The notes beneath the pieces were generated by a model that made no database searches, was not told the origin of the DNA, and saw only the letters and a list, made by a program, of their open reading frames with translations. The position numbers and the translations under genes were made by a program. This document shows, one piece after another, positions 19,035-28,832 of a stretch of 64,000 nt of DNA (position 1 is its first letter; the number at the start of each line of letters is the position of its first letter). Location: positions 1 through 64,000 of the forward strand of contig MKJX01000179.1 in the NCBI GenBank assembly GCA_001942415.1, read 5' to 3'. This DNA is from Pseudonocardia sp. CNS-139. GTDB lineage: Bacteria > Actinomycetota > Actinomycetes > Mycobacteriales > Pseudonocardiaceae.

Positions 19035-19448
19035 ATGTCCGAGACCCGTGAGAACCTGCCGCCCGGCCCGGCGTCGACCCGACGGGGCTCGGACGCCGAC
19101 GACCAGATCACCCTGACGATCACGCCCCGGTCGCCCGGCCAGGTCGTGATCGAGGTCGGTGGCGAGGTCGACATGCTGACCTCCCCACAGCTGCGCTCCG
19201 CCGTCCTCGACCAGCTCGAACCGGACGCCGGCGTCGAGCTGGTCGTGCTCGACCTGGACGGCGTCACGTTCCTCGGCACCAGCGGCCTCGCGGTGCTCAT
19301 CGAGGTGCGCGAGGCGGCGCACACGGCGGGCGTCGAGCTGCGCCTGGCGTGCACCGCGCGCCGGGTGCTGCGGCCGCTCACGATCGCCGGCCTCATCCCG
19401 CTCTTCGACATCCACGACACGATCGACCGGGCCCTCGCCAGCACCTGA
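19035..19448 (+). CDS. STAS-domain anti-sigma factor antagonist
   Basis: This 137-residue protein has a disordered N-terminus and a complete STAS domain: VIEVGGEVDMLTSPQLR and VVLDLDGVTFLGTSGLAVL, with Thr-Ser as the likely phosphorylation site. It should act in a partner switch with an RsbW-type kinase. Its sequence closely parallels the proteins at 8652 and 36705, suggesting paralogues responding to different inputs. It follows selB by 77 bases but is probably transcribed from its own promoter. Confidence 0.85.
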   Translation: MSETRENLPPGPASTRRGSDADDQITLTITPRSPGQVVIEVGGEVDMLTSPQLRSAVLDQLEPDAGVELVVLDLDGVTFLGTSGLAVLIEVREAAHTAGVELRLACTARRVLRPLTIAGLIPLFDIHDTIDRALAST

Positions 19449-19591
19449 CATTCGCTCGGTTCGCCCGCCGAAACCTCACCACCGATGTGAGCTGGGTCAC
19501 ACATCGCGGGTGACGTTTGGCGTCCGAACGCCACGGGAACGTGCCTCTCGATCGCCCAGTACGTCGGGCTTCGAGTGACGAGAAGGTGACG

Positions 19592-19884
19592 ATGAGCGAC
19601 GTTTCCCGGCTACCCGGCCCGATGGACCACGCGTGGCAGTGGCAGCGCCTGGGAGCATGCCGCGGAATGGACAGCGGGGTGTTCTTCCACCCCGACGGGG
19701 AGCGCAACCCGTCACGCGCGCGGCGCACCGCGCAGGCCAAGGAGATCTGCCGGCGCTGCCCCGTGATGGACCAGTGCCGTGAGTTCGCCCTGCAGACGCG
19801 GGAGCGTTCGGGGTGTGGGGCGGGCTGGCCGAGGCCGAGCGCCGGATCATCCTGGAGCAGCGCGGCATCCCGATGGCCAGCTGA
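19592..19884 (+). CDS. WhiB-family iron-sulfur transcriptional regulator
   Basis: The protein carries the four WhiB cysteines in the spacing C-x29-C-x2-C-x5-C (from LGACRGMD to EICRRCPVMDQC), which bind a [4Fe-4S] cluster. After the frame is restored at a missing C near 19803, the GVWGG turn and a basic helix (AEAERRIILEQRG) complete the DNA-binding end. About 97 residues is typical of WhiB-like factors, which bind the primary sigma factor and respond to redox or nitric oxide. The gene is monocistronic, with an upstream gap of about 140 bases that includes AT-richer stretches. Confidence 0.88.
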
Positions 19885-19946
19885 CCAGCGAGACTGCCGC
19901 GGGGCGGGTCCGTTCGGACCCGCCCCGCCGTCGTGCGTGAGTGCGC

Positions 19947-20477
19947 TCAGCCGACGACCGACAGCTCCAGGCACCGGTAGCGCAGCAGCGGGATCCCGTA
20001 GACCTGCGCGATGCGCTGGGCCGCCCGGATCACCACCGTGCGCCCTGGGTCGCCGGGTGCGGCCGCCGGCGCCAGGCAGTAGACGCCGGGCTCGGGGTCG
20101 AACCCGACGAGCTCGCTCAGCGCCGCCACCAGGTCGTCCTCGGCCGCGACCGGGAACGGCTGGCGCAGCCCGAGCCGGTGCAGCGCGAGCCCGGCGATGC
20201 CGAGCCGCCCGATCCCCTCACGGACCTCCGCCGCGGCGGCGTCCGCCCATTCCTCGTCCTCGTCGTCGATCGCCTGCACCGGACTGTCGTCCGCCGCGAC
20301 GAGCAGGTCGACCTGAGGAAACCCCTCCGCGAGCCGGGCCAGGTCCGACTCGGGACGCAACAGCTCCATCGGGCTCACGGCAACCGCGACGACACGGCGG
20401 TGCGTGGGCACGGCGAAGCGACCGGTGACGGCCTCCGCCACCGGCACGGAGACTTCGATCTCCGGAACCGCAACCAT
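19947..20477 (-). CDS. Hypothetical protein
   Basis: I do not recognise a family. From the ATG at 20477 the product is about 176 residues, without signal peptide or membrane segments. It starts MVAVPEIEVSVPVAEAV, has an acidic middle stretch (IDDEDEEWADAAAAE) and ends ARLQVYGIP-like in AQRIAQVYGIPLLRYRCLE. It has the look of a soluble alpha/beta protein. The frame could extend to 20561, but the inner ATG gives a better spaced start. It lies between whiB and the LOV phosphatase gene; a functional link is not evident. Confidence 0.5.
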   Translation of the reverse strand: MVAVPEIEVSVPVAEAVTGRFAVPTHRRVVAVAVSPMELLRPESDLARLAEGFPQVDLLVAADDSPVQAIDDEDEEWADAAAAEVREGIGRLGIAGLALHRLGLRQPFPVAAEDDLVAALSELVGFDPEPGVYCLAPAAAPGDPGRTVVIRAAQRIAQVYGIPLLRYRCLELSVVG

Positions 20478-20681
20478 CTGCCAACGTCCCCCTCGACGCC
20501 CCGGCGTCCGCCCCCGGAACAGCCGGTATGCCGCAGAGTGAACCCTCAATCGAGTCGTCACGCCTGGTGAGAGCGGGTCCTAACGCCGAGCGGCGGCCGT
20601 CGATCCGTGAGTGGTGGCTTACCCACCGGTAGCGGCAGGACGGCTCCCACAAAGCGCCATTCGGCGCTGCGGAACGCCTGC

Positions 20682-22853
20682 CTAGCCGTCGAGCCGGACG
20701 GCGAGCAGGGCGACGTCGTCACGCTGCCAGGGCACCCGGCACACCGCGAGCACCCGTTCCACGGCGGTCTCCGCGTCGGTGCCCGGCGCGAGCCCGGCCA
20801 CCGTCCGCTCCAGCAGCTCGGTGCGCGCGTCCGCGTCCTCACCGACCACGTCGGTCAGCCCGTCGGTGTAGAGGATCAGCAGCGACCCGGCCGGGCAGCG
20901 CACCTCGGCCTCCGCACGTCCGGGCCCGGCGCGGCGCCCGAGGCTGCGCACGGCGCCGATCATGGGCGAGCGGTTCTCGTCGAGGCGCACCAGCTCGCCG
21001 TCCGGACGCAGCAGCAGCGGGGCCGGATGCCCGGCGTTGGCGTAGCGCAGCAGGCGTTCCCCGGACACGTCCGGCGGCTCGACGCGCGCGTACACGGCCG
21101 TCGCCATCGCCGCCATCTCCAGCCCCTGGACGAGCTGGTCGCAGCGGTCGAGCACCGAGCCGGGCGCGCCGCCGTCCCACGCGTACGAGCGCAGCACGCC
21201 GCGCAGCTGGCCCATCGCCGCGGCCGCGCCGAGGTCGTGCCCCACGACGTCCCCGACGGCGAGCCCGAGCGCACCGTCGGGCAGGTCGAGCGCGTCGTAC
21301 CAGTCGCCGCCGACCTGGTTGCCGTCCACGCCGACGAGGTAGCGCGCCGCCACCTGCACGCCCGCGACGTCCGACACGGCGGGCAGCAGGCTGCGCTGCA
21401 GCGTGACGGCCGCGGCATGCTCCACCTCGTACAGCCGCGCGTTGTCGACGGTGATCCCGGCCCGGCCCGCGATGTCGGTCACCAGGTGCAGGTCACGCTG
21501 CGAGTAGCGGCGGCCGAACGGGTGCTGGGTGAGCAGCGTCAGCGTCCCGAGCACGCGGCCGCGGGCCCGGACCGGCACGACCATGGCCGACCGCAGCCGC
21601 AGCTCGTCGTAGACGGCGGCGGCCGGGGCGTCGTCCGGGTAGCGGTCGCGGCCCTGCTCCGGCACCTCGGGTTCGAGCAGCGCGTGCTCGCCGGCCAGCA
21701 CGTCGCCGGTGCGGCTGCCGTCGCCGGTGCGGTAACCGCGCAGCGCGGCCAGGTACCGCAGCCGCTCCCCGTCGGCCCGGTCCCGCGCGGCCACGGCGAC
21801 CCGCTGCGGCGCGCCCGCGCCGGGCCGGTCCAGCAGGTCGACGGCGCACAGGTCGGCCAGCGCCGGCACCAGGCTGCCGGCCAGCCGCTCGCACGCGTCG
21901 CCGACGCCGAGCGCGCCCGTCATCTGGGACGTCGCGTCGGCCAGCAGGCGCAGCTGGCCGCGGGCCTCCTCGGCCTCGGCGAGCGCGGCGCGCCGCTCCT
22001 GCTCGACGACCACACGCTCGGTGACGTCGCTCTGCACGCCGACGAAGTTGACCAGCCGCCCGGCCCCGTCGAAGACCGGGGAGATCGACACCTGGTTCCA
22101 GAACGCCGTGCCGTCGCGGCGGTAGTTGAGCAGCACCTCGGTGACGGGCTGGCGGTGGTCCAGCGCGTCGTGGACGCGCCGCACGGTGGCCGGGTCGGAG
22201 TTGGGGCCCTGCAGGAACCGGCAGTTGCGCCCGACGACCTCCTCCCGCGAGTAGCCGGTGAGCGTCGAGAACGACGGGTTGACCCAGACCAGCGGGTTGT
22301 CGGGCAGCTGCGGATCGGTGATCGAGAACGAGACGTCGGTGGCGACGAGCGCCCGGTCGCGCAGCATCTCCAGCCGCCGGCGCTCGCCCTGCTCGGTGCC
22401 GGTGAGCCGGAGCAGCACCACCAGCGCGCGGCGCTCCAGGCGGGCGGCGAGCCCCGGCGGCACCGCAGGCCCCTCGCCCGCGGCGGCCAGCCCGAAGCCC
22501 GTGACCCACAGGAGCGTGCCGTCGGCGGCGGCCTCCTGCGCGTCGGCGCTGCCCCCCGAGACCGTCACCGGCTCGCCCACCACCGGCACGCCGGCGGCCA
22601 CCAGCCACAGCGGCGAGCCCGGGTCGGCCATCCGGCGCCCGGCCATGTCCGTGAGGCCCGCGGCGTCCCCCCACACCCCGACGTCGGCCGGCAGCGGCAG
22701 CGGCCCGCCGGTCAGCTCCGCGGCGGCGGTGTTGGCGTGCACGACCCGGCGCGTGTCGAGGTCGAGCACGATCACGGCCGGCGCCTGCGCGACGTGCGGC
22801 AGGACCGCGGCTGCGGCCGCGGGGCCGGCACGTGCGGCGTCGTCCCTGGTCAC
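20682..22853 (-). CDS. PAS-LOV-GAF-PP2C (RsbU/SpoIIE-type) blue-light-responsive phosphatase
   Basis: The protein of about 723 residues has an N-terminal PAS-like segment (VIVLDLDTRRVVHANTAAAE), then a LOV domain with the flavin-adduct motif GRNCRFLQG and NYRRDGTAFWN. A helical linker (ALAEAEEARGQLRLLADATS), a GAF domain and a C-terminal PP2C/SpoIIE phosphatase follow. The phosphatase has its metal-binding motifs GGDWYD, GDVVGHDLG, LYTDGLTD and RDDVALL. The expected activity is light-tuned dephosphorylation of STAS proteins, which would activate a SigB/SigF-type factor. STAS genes at 8652, 19035 and 36705 are candidate substrates. The start is GTG at 22853 or ATG at 22883. The frame is intact. 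Confidence 0.88.
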   Translation of the reverse strand: MTRDDAARAGPAAAAAVLPHVAQAPAVIVLDLDTRRVVHANTAAAELTGGPLPLPADVGVWGDAAGLTDMAGRRMADPGSPLWLVAAGVPVVGEPVTVSGGSADAQEAAADGTLLWVTGFGLAAAGEGPAVPPGLAARLERRALVVLLRLTGTEQGERRRLEMLRDRALVATDVSFSITDPQLPDNPLVWVNPSFSTLTGYSREEVVGRNCRFLQGPNSDPATVRRVHDALDHRQPVTEVLLNYRRDGTAFWNQVSISPVFDGAGRLVNFVGVQSDVTERVVVEQERRAALAEAEEARGQLRLLADATSQMTGALGVGDACERLAGSLVPALADLCAVDLLDRPGAGAPQRVAVAARDRADGERLRYLAALRGYRTGDGSRTGDVLAGEHALLEPEVPEQGRDRYPDDAPAAAVYDELRLRSAMVVPVRARGRVLGTLTLLTQHPFGRRYSQRDLHLVTDIAGRAGITVDNARLYEVEHAAAVTLQRSLLPAVSDVAGVQVAARYLVGVDGNQVGGDWYDALDLPDGALGLAVGDVVGHDLGAAAAMGQLRGVLRSYAWDGGAPGSVLDRCDQLVQGLEMAAMATAVYARVEPPDVSGERLLRYANAGHPAPLLLRPDGELVRLDENRSPMIGAVRSLGRRAGPGRAEAEVRCPAGSLLILYTDGLTDVVGEDADARTELLERTVAGLAPGTDAETAVERVLAVCRVPWQRDDVALLAVRLDG

Positions 22854-22964
22854 CGGGCCAGGGTAAGCGTGCACCCACCGCATTGGGCCCGACCGATCCG
22901 GGTGATAACGGGCGAACGGGTCGGCGCCCCCGACCGTCCGGGTAGTGCCCGGTACGCTGGGGTG

Positions 22965-23676
22965 ATGCGCCCCGGGCGAGCCGACGTGGTGGCCGAACAG
23001 CTCCTGGAACTCGTCCTGGACGGCACGTTCCCGGTCGGAGGCGCGCTGCCCAGCGAGTCGGAGCTGGCACAGCGCTTCGGCGTCAGCCGGCTCACGGTGC
23101 GGGAGGCGATCCGGTCGCTCGTCCCCACCAAGGTGATCGACGTCCAGCAGGGCCGGTCCAGCCTCGTCAACCCGACGAAGTGCTGGTCGCCGCTGGACGG
23201 GCGGCTGCTGCTGGCCCGCAGCCGGGTGGACGGCGACCCGCTGCTCCTGCCGCGGCGGCTCGTCGAGGCCCGGCGCGCGGTCGAGGTCGCGATCGTCGAG
23301 CTGGCCGCGTCCCGCCGCACCGAGGCGCACGCGAACGGCTGAGCACGCTCCACCAGGAGATGGTGGAGGCCCACGAGCGCGGCGACGCGGCCACCGCCGC
23401 CGAGGTCGACTTCGCGTTCCACGCGGCGCTCTTCGAGGCCGCCGACAACGTCTTCCTCAGGCCCTGTTCGAGCCGCTGACGTCCGTGCTGCGGGCGATGC
23501 GGGAGGAGACCTCCAGCGTCGCGGAGTTCCGCAGCCACGCGCTCGGCTGGCACGCCGCGATCCTGCGCGCCGTCGAGGCGGGCGACGCGCAGGCGGCCCG
23601 CCGCGCGATGGAGGACCACCTGGAGCAGACCGAGCAGGACGTCGCCCAGTACCTCCAGCCGGCCACTCGTGGCTGA
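22965..23676 (+). CDS. GntR-family (FadR/FCD) transcriptional regulator
   Basis: The N-terminal winged helix contains LPSESELAQRFGVSRLTVRE, and the C-terminal FCD domain has DFAFHAALFEAADN and SHALGWHAAILRAVEAGD, the fold that binds organic acids through a metal. Missing G residues near 23333 and 23460 split it into three frames. It neighbours a sugar-acid catabolic gene set, and the family typically represses such genes until the acid binds. Candidate operators are a palindrome at 33821-33837 and a related motif at 25148-25158. Its 3' end is convergent with the transporter gene. Confidence 0.85.
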
Positions 23677-23690
23677 GTTCGCCGAGTCTC

Positions 23691-25108
23691 CTAGCCGCCG
23701 ATCCGCAGGCCGAAGACCTGCAGGAGCGTGTAGACGCCCAGCAGCACGATCGCCACGCTGCTCACCACGAGGAGGGTCGCGAACCCGCGGCCGCCGTGCA
23801 GGCGCGGGTCGGTCTCGGTGCGCCGCAGGTACCAGACGGCCACCACCGCGGCCACCAGGAAGATCCCGGTGGCGATCCCGCCGATCTGCACCATGATCAC
23901 CGGCGACTGGATCGTCAGGAAGCAGACGGCCCACAGGACCGGCAGCACCACCGTGAAGACGCGGATCCAGCGCAGCCGGGCCACCGGGTCCTGCCAGTCG
24001 AGCACGCCGAACGTCGCGAGCAGGTTCGTGTACATGCGCGACCAGCTCGGGATCGCCGCCCACATCGTGGAACCGAGCACCGCGATCGCCCCGAGCAGGA
24101 ACAGCACGCTCGCCCACGGGCCGAGCGTGTCGGTGTAGATCCGGGACAGCGTGGTGATCATCCCGTTGCCCTCGGGCGCGAGCCCCTGCGGGTTCAGCAC
24201 GGCCGCGCCCATCAGGTAGAACGCCAGCGTGCCGAACGTGTAGACCACCCACGAGACGAACGCGTCCTTGTACATCACGCGGATCCAGCCGTTGGCCCGG
24301 CGGGCCCACGCCTCGCTGCCGTCGTCGGGGCCGGTCCAGCGCGCGTAGCCCTTCTCCAGGCACCAGTACGTGTAGAACGTGATCTCGTCGGCGCCCACAC
24401 CGGTGATCCCGAACATCGCCACCGCCGCGCGATCGCCCCACCGGGAGTGAGGAACGTGAGCCCGCTGAGCACGTCGCCGGGCCCGTACGCGAACGGCGTC
24501 AGCGGCAGGCCGAGCGCGATGAGCACCGTCACGGCCGTGAAGACGACCACGAGCGCCGCGGCGCCGCGTTCGATCAGCGAGTAGCGGTTGGAGTAGAGCA
24601 GCGCGATGCTCGCGACGGCCAGCACGCACGTCCAGACGGTCAGCGAGACGGGTCCGAGCGGGTCGCCGCCGATCGGCAGCAGAATGCTGAACGCCGCGGC
24701 GGCGCCGCCGATGATGCCGCCGAGCTGCAGGAGCTTGGAGAGGGCGAGCAGCACCCACAGCAGGTTCACCCAGCCGACCCGGCCGATGCGCGGCGGCACC
24801 TTGGCGTAGCCGGTGAGCGCGGGCTGGCCGGTCGCGATCGTCCAGCGGGCCAGCTCGACCTGCACGGCGACCTTCACCAGCGTGCTGACGATCACCAGCC
24901 ACAGCAGCACGAACCCGGCCTCGGCACCGAGCGCCGTGGTGGCGATCAGCTCCCCGGACCCCACGATCGACGCGCTGAGGATCAGGCCGGGGCCCAGGTA
25001 GCGGAAGCTCGCCCGCCAGCCGACGGGCGGCTCCTTGATGCCCTCCGGTGTGAGCGCGTACGGGTCGGTGGTCTCGGCTCCGGTCGCGGTCCCGGTGGGT
25101 TCGGGCAT
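23691..25108 (-). CDS. Nramp-related membrane transporter
   Basis: About 11 hydrophobic segments and an Nramp-like fold are visible: GPGLILSASIVGSGELIATT at the first helix and VGADEITFYTYW in the middle. The family's DPGN metal-binding motif is replaced by VGSGE, so classical Mn/Fe transport is doubtful. This divergent branch could move another cation or solute, perhaps the acid catabolised by the neighbouring locus. A frame break lies near 24437. The ATG at 25108 has GGAG eight bases upstream. It is divergent from the 2-hydroxyacid dehydrogenase gene, with which it shares a 130-base control region. Confidence 0.75.
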
Positions 25109-25241
25109 CGGCACTACTCCAGTCGGCGGTGACGGCGAGTGTCCGAATGATGTCCAGATGAACCCGTTCGGGTCAATAGCTCATCAGATATGAACCGACC
25201 CCGACGCCGCTCACCTGCGGCGGGTCGGCGACAGTAGCCGC

Positions 25242-26179
25242 ATGACACGTCCGACCGTCCTGATGACGGTGCCGATGCACCCCTCCGTGGTCGAGGGGTG
25301 CGAGGAACGCTTCGACCTGCTGCGGCTCTGGGAGGCCGCCGACGCGACGCGCTGCTCGCCGAACGCGGACCGGACGTGCTCGGCGTCGCGACGGTCGGCG
25401 CGCCGATCGGGCCGGCCCTGCTCGACCGGCTGCCCGGCGTGCAGATCGTCGCGAGCTTCGGCGTCGGCTACGACACGATCGACGTGGCCGCGGCGGCCGC
25501 GCGCGGGGTGGTCGTCACGAACACGCCCGGCGTGCTCGACGACGAGGTCGCCGACACCGCGATGGCACTGCTCCTCATGGCCGTGCGCGAGCTGGGCCGC
25601 GCCGAGCGGTTCCTGCGGGCCGGGAGGTGGGTGCAGGAGTCGTTCCCGCTGTCGCCCTCGACGCTGGCCGGGCGCCGGCTCGGGGTGCTCGGGCTCGGCC
25701 GCATCGGCGAGGCCGTGGCGCGGCGGGCCGAGGCGTTCGGGATGACGGTCGGCTACCACAACCGCAACCGGAAGGACGTGCCCTACCGGTACCACCCGAC
25801 GCTGCTCGGCATGGCCGCCGACGTCGACACGCTCGTGGTCCTGGTGCCCGGCGGCGCCGCCACCCACCACCTCGTCGACGCCGCGGTGCTCGCCGCCCTC
25901 GGCCCCGACGGCGTGCTCGTCAACGTCGGGCGGGGTTCGGTGGTGGATGAGTCCGCGCTGGTCACGGCCCTGCGGGAGGGCACGATCCTGGCGGCGGGCC
26001 TCGACGTCTACGAGGACGAGCCGCACGTCGCGGCGGAGCTGCTGGAGCTGGACAACGCCGTGCTGCTGCCGCACGTCGGCTCCGGGTCCGAGCCCACCCG
26101 CCGCGCGATGGGCCGGCTCGTCGTGGACAACCTGGAGAGCTGGTTCGAGAAGGGCAGGGCCCTCACGCCCGTCCCCTGA
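25242..26179 (+). CDS. D-2-hydroxyacid dehydrogenase (glyoxylate/2-ketogluconate reductase type)
   Basis: The enzyme should interconvert a 2-hydroxy and a 2-keto acid with NAD(P)H. The nucleotide-binding GLGRIGEAVARRAEAFGM is followed by the catalytic arginine in NVGRGSVVDE, the glutamate in DVYEDEP and the histidine in LLPHVGSGS. A missing C near 25346 breaks the N-terminal domain; corrected it reads EAADRDALLAERGPDVLGV. Total about 312 residues is typical. It lies beside the transporter and convergent with the dehydratase gene, separated by palindrome copy C, and probably belongs to the sugar-acid pathway. Confidence 0.87.
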
Positions 26180-26180
26180 C

Positions 26181-26275
26181 CCACAACTCGCGCACACGAA
26201 TCCAGCGACTCGCGCGCACTAAAACAGCGACTCGCGGGACTTCCGCGAGTCGCTGGAAAAGTGTGCGCGAGTCGG
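26181..26275. repeat. Nested palindromic element, copy C
   Basis: Two nested perfect inverted repeats are visible: outer arms ACTCGCGCACAC (26186-26197) and GTGTGCGCGAGT (26261-26272), inner arms CCAGCGACTCGCG (26202-26214) and CGCGAGTCGCTGG (26244-26256). It fills the gap between two convergent genes, so a bidirectional terminator is likely. It is the most regular of the three copies. Confidence 0.75.
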
Positions 26276-26277
26276 GG

Positions 26278-28066
26278 TCAGTGGTTGTCGCGGGGCAGGC
26301 CCTTGGTCTGCGTGATCCGCTGGTAGGCCACCGCCGGGCGCAGGACCATGCCCTCGCTGAGCTGGTCGACCATCGACCGCTGGATCTCCTGCCACGGCGT
26401 CTGGGACGGCGGGACGGGGTAGCCGCCCGCCTCGTCCAGTGCGCGGCGGCGGGCGGTCAGCTCCTCGTCCGGGACGAGCATGTCGGCGGTGCCCGCGTTC
26501 AGGTCGATGCGGACGCGGTCGCCGGTGCGCAGCAGGGCGAGCCCGCCGCCGGCCGCGGCCTCGGGCGAGGCGTTGAGGATCGACGGCGACCCGGACGTGC
26601 CGGACTGGCGCCCGTCCCCGACGCACGGCAGCGCGTGCACGCCCTGCTTGATCAGCTCGGCGGGCGGCTGCATGTTCACGACCTCGGCCGCGCCCGGGTA
26701 GCCCAGCGGCCCGGTGCCGCGCATGAACAGCAGGGTGTGCTCGTCGATCTTCAGGTCGGGGTCGTCGATGCGGTGGTGGTAGTCCTCCGGCCCGTCGAAG
26801 ACGACCGCACGCCCCTCCAGGACGTTCGGGTGGTCGGGGTCGGAGAGGTACCGCGCGCGGAAGTCCGGCGAGATCACGCTGGTCTTCATGATCGCGCAGT
26901 CGAAGAGGTTCCCGCTGAGCACGAGGAACCCGGCGTCGTCGACGAGCGCGCGGTCGAACGTGCGGATGACGTCGCGGTCGGTGGCGGCGGCGGCGCGGCA
27001 GTTGTCGCCGATCGTCCGCCCGTTGACGGTCAGCGCGTCCTCGCGGACGAGCCCGTGCGCCATGAGCTCGTGGACGACGGCCGGCACACCCCCGGCCCGG
27101 TGGAACTCCTCGCCGAGGTACTTGCCGGCCGGCTGCAGGTCGACGATCAGCGGCACGCCGAGCCCGAGCCGCTGCCACTCGGTCATCGGCAGGTCGACGC
27201 CCATGTGCCGGGCTATCGCGGTGACGTGGATGGGCGCGTTGGTGGAGCCGCCGATCGCGGAGTTGACGACGATCGCGTTCTCGAACGCGCGCGGGTCATG
27301 ACGTCGGAGGGCTTGAGGTCCTCGTGCACCATCTCGACGATCCGCCGGCCCGTCAGGTAGGCCATGCGGGCCCGGTCGCGGTGCACGGCGGGGATCGCGG
27401 AGCAGCCGGGCAGGCTCATGCCCAGCGACTCGGCCAGCGCGTTCATGGTGGACGCGGTGCCCATCGTGTTGCAGTGCCCGGGCGACGGCGCGGACGCCGC
27501 GACCATCTCGACGAACTCCGCGTCGTCGATCTCGCCGGCGGCGAGCATCTCGCGGGCCTTCCAGATGATCGTGCCGGAGCCGGTGCGCTCGCCGCGGTAC
27601 CAGCCGTTGAGCATCGGCCCGCCGGACAGCACGATCGCCGGGATGTTCACGGTCGCGGCGGCCATGAGGCAGGCGGGTGTGGTCTTGTCGCAGCCGGTGG
27701 TCAGCACGACGCCGTCGAACGGGTAGCCGTAGAGCGACTCGACCAGGCCCAGGTACGCGAGGTTCCGGTCGAGCGCGGCGGTCGGCCGCTTGCCGGTCTC
27801 CTGGATCGGGTGCACCGGGAACTCGACGGCGATGGCCCCCATCTCCCGGATGCCCTCGCGCACGCGGTCGGCGAGCACCAGGTGGTGGCGGTTGCAGGGG
27901 GCCAGGTCGGAGCCGGTCTGCGCGATGCCGATCACCGGCTTGCCGGACTGCAGCTCCTCCCTGGTCAGGCCCCAGTTCATGTACCGCTCGATGTAGAGGC
28001 GGTCATCCCCGGGTTGTCGGGGTTGTCGAACCAGGCCTGGCTGCGCAGGGGTCGGGGGGACGTCAT
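26278..28066 (-). CDS. IlvD/Edd-family sugar-acid dehydratase
   Basis: This iron-sulfur dehydratase has cysteines in [19 protein letters not shown] and [19 protein letters not shown] and the C-terminal blocks [16 protein letters not shown] and [16 protein letters not shown]. The size (about 596 residues) and sequence fit aldonate dehydratases, such as arabinonate or xylonate dehydratase, better than dihydroxy-acid dehydratase of branched-chain synthesis. It would yield a 2-keto-3-deoxy acid. Missing bases near 28003 and 27289 split it into three frames. The ATG (28066) overlaps the stop of the SDR gene upstream in the operon. Confidence 0.85.
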
Positions 28067-28832
28067 AGGGGTGAGCTGGACCGCCGTTGATCTCGATGAC
28101 CTGACCGGTGACGTAGCCGCTCATGGCGGGCGACGCCAGGTAGAGCACGGTGCCGACGCACTCGTCCGGGGTGCCGACGCGGCCCATCGGCACACCGGAC
28201 AGCATCGCCGCCATCTGCGCGTCGGTGGTGTGCCGCTCGTGGAACGGGGTGGTGATGATGCCGGGCGCGATCGCGTTGACCCGGATCCCGTCGCGGGCCA
28301 GCTCCTTCGCCAGGCCCCGGGTGAAGGTACTCACGGCGGCCTTGGCCGTCGCGTAGGCGACCGAGCCGCCCGCGCCGCCGGTGCGCGCCGCCACCGACGT
28401 GACGTTGACGATCGCGCCCGCCGCCTGCCGGCGCATCACCGGGACCGCCTGGCGGCAGGTGGCGAACACCGAGGTCATGTTGAGGTCCATCACGCGCGCG
28501 AAGTGCTCGTCGCTCATGTCGGCGATCTGCACGCGTCCCTGCAGGTCACCGGCGTTGTTGACCAGCACGTCCAGCTTGCCGTGCGCCGCCACCACACCGT
28601 CGACGAGCGCGGCGGGCGCGCCCGGGGCGGTGAGGTCCGCGCCCACCGTGGACGCCGCGCCGCCGGCCTCCTGGATCGCCCCGGCGACCTTCTCGGCGCC
28701 CTCGCGGTTGTGCCCGTAGGAGACGACGACGTGCGCGCCGAGCTTGCCGAAGCCCTCGGCGACGGCCGCACCGATGCCGCTCCCCGCGCCCGTGACCAGG
28801 ACGACCTGGCCGGTGAAGTCGAGCATGCCCAT
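28063..28832 (-). CDS. Short-chain dehydrogenase/reductase (SDR)
   Basis: A classical SDR of about 255 residues: cofactor motif [23 protein letters not shown], the catalytic serine in [12 protein letters not shown] and the YATAK lysine/tyrosine pair. It should oxidise or reduce a hydroxyl on a sugar acid or keto acid in this operon. One G appears to be missing near 28088; with it restored the end reads NGGSSPL followed by a stop that overlaps the dehydratase ATG. As given, the frame runs on into the dehydratase, a false fusion. It starts one base from the stop of the UxaA-like gene. Confidence 0.85.
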
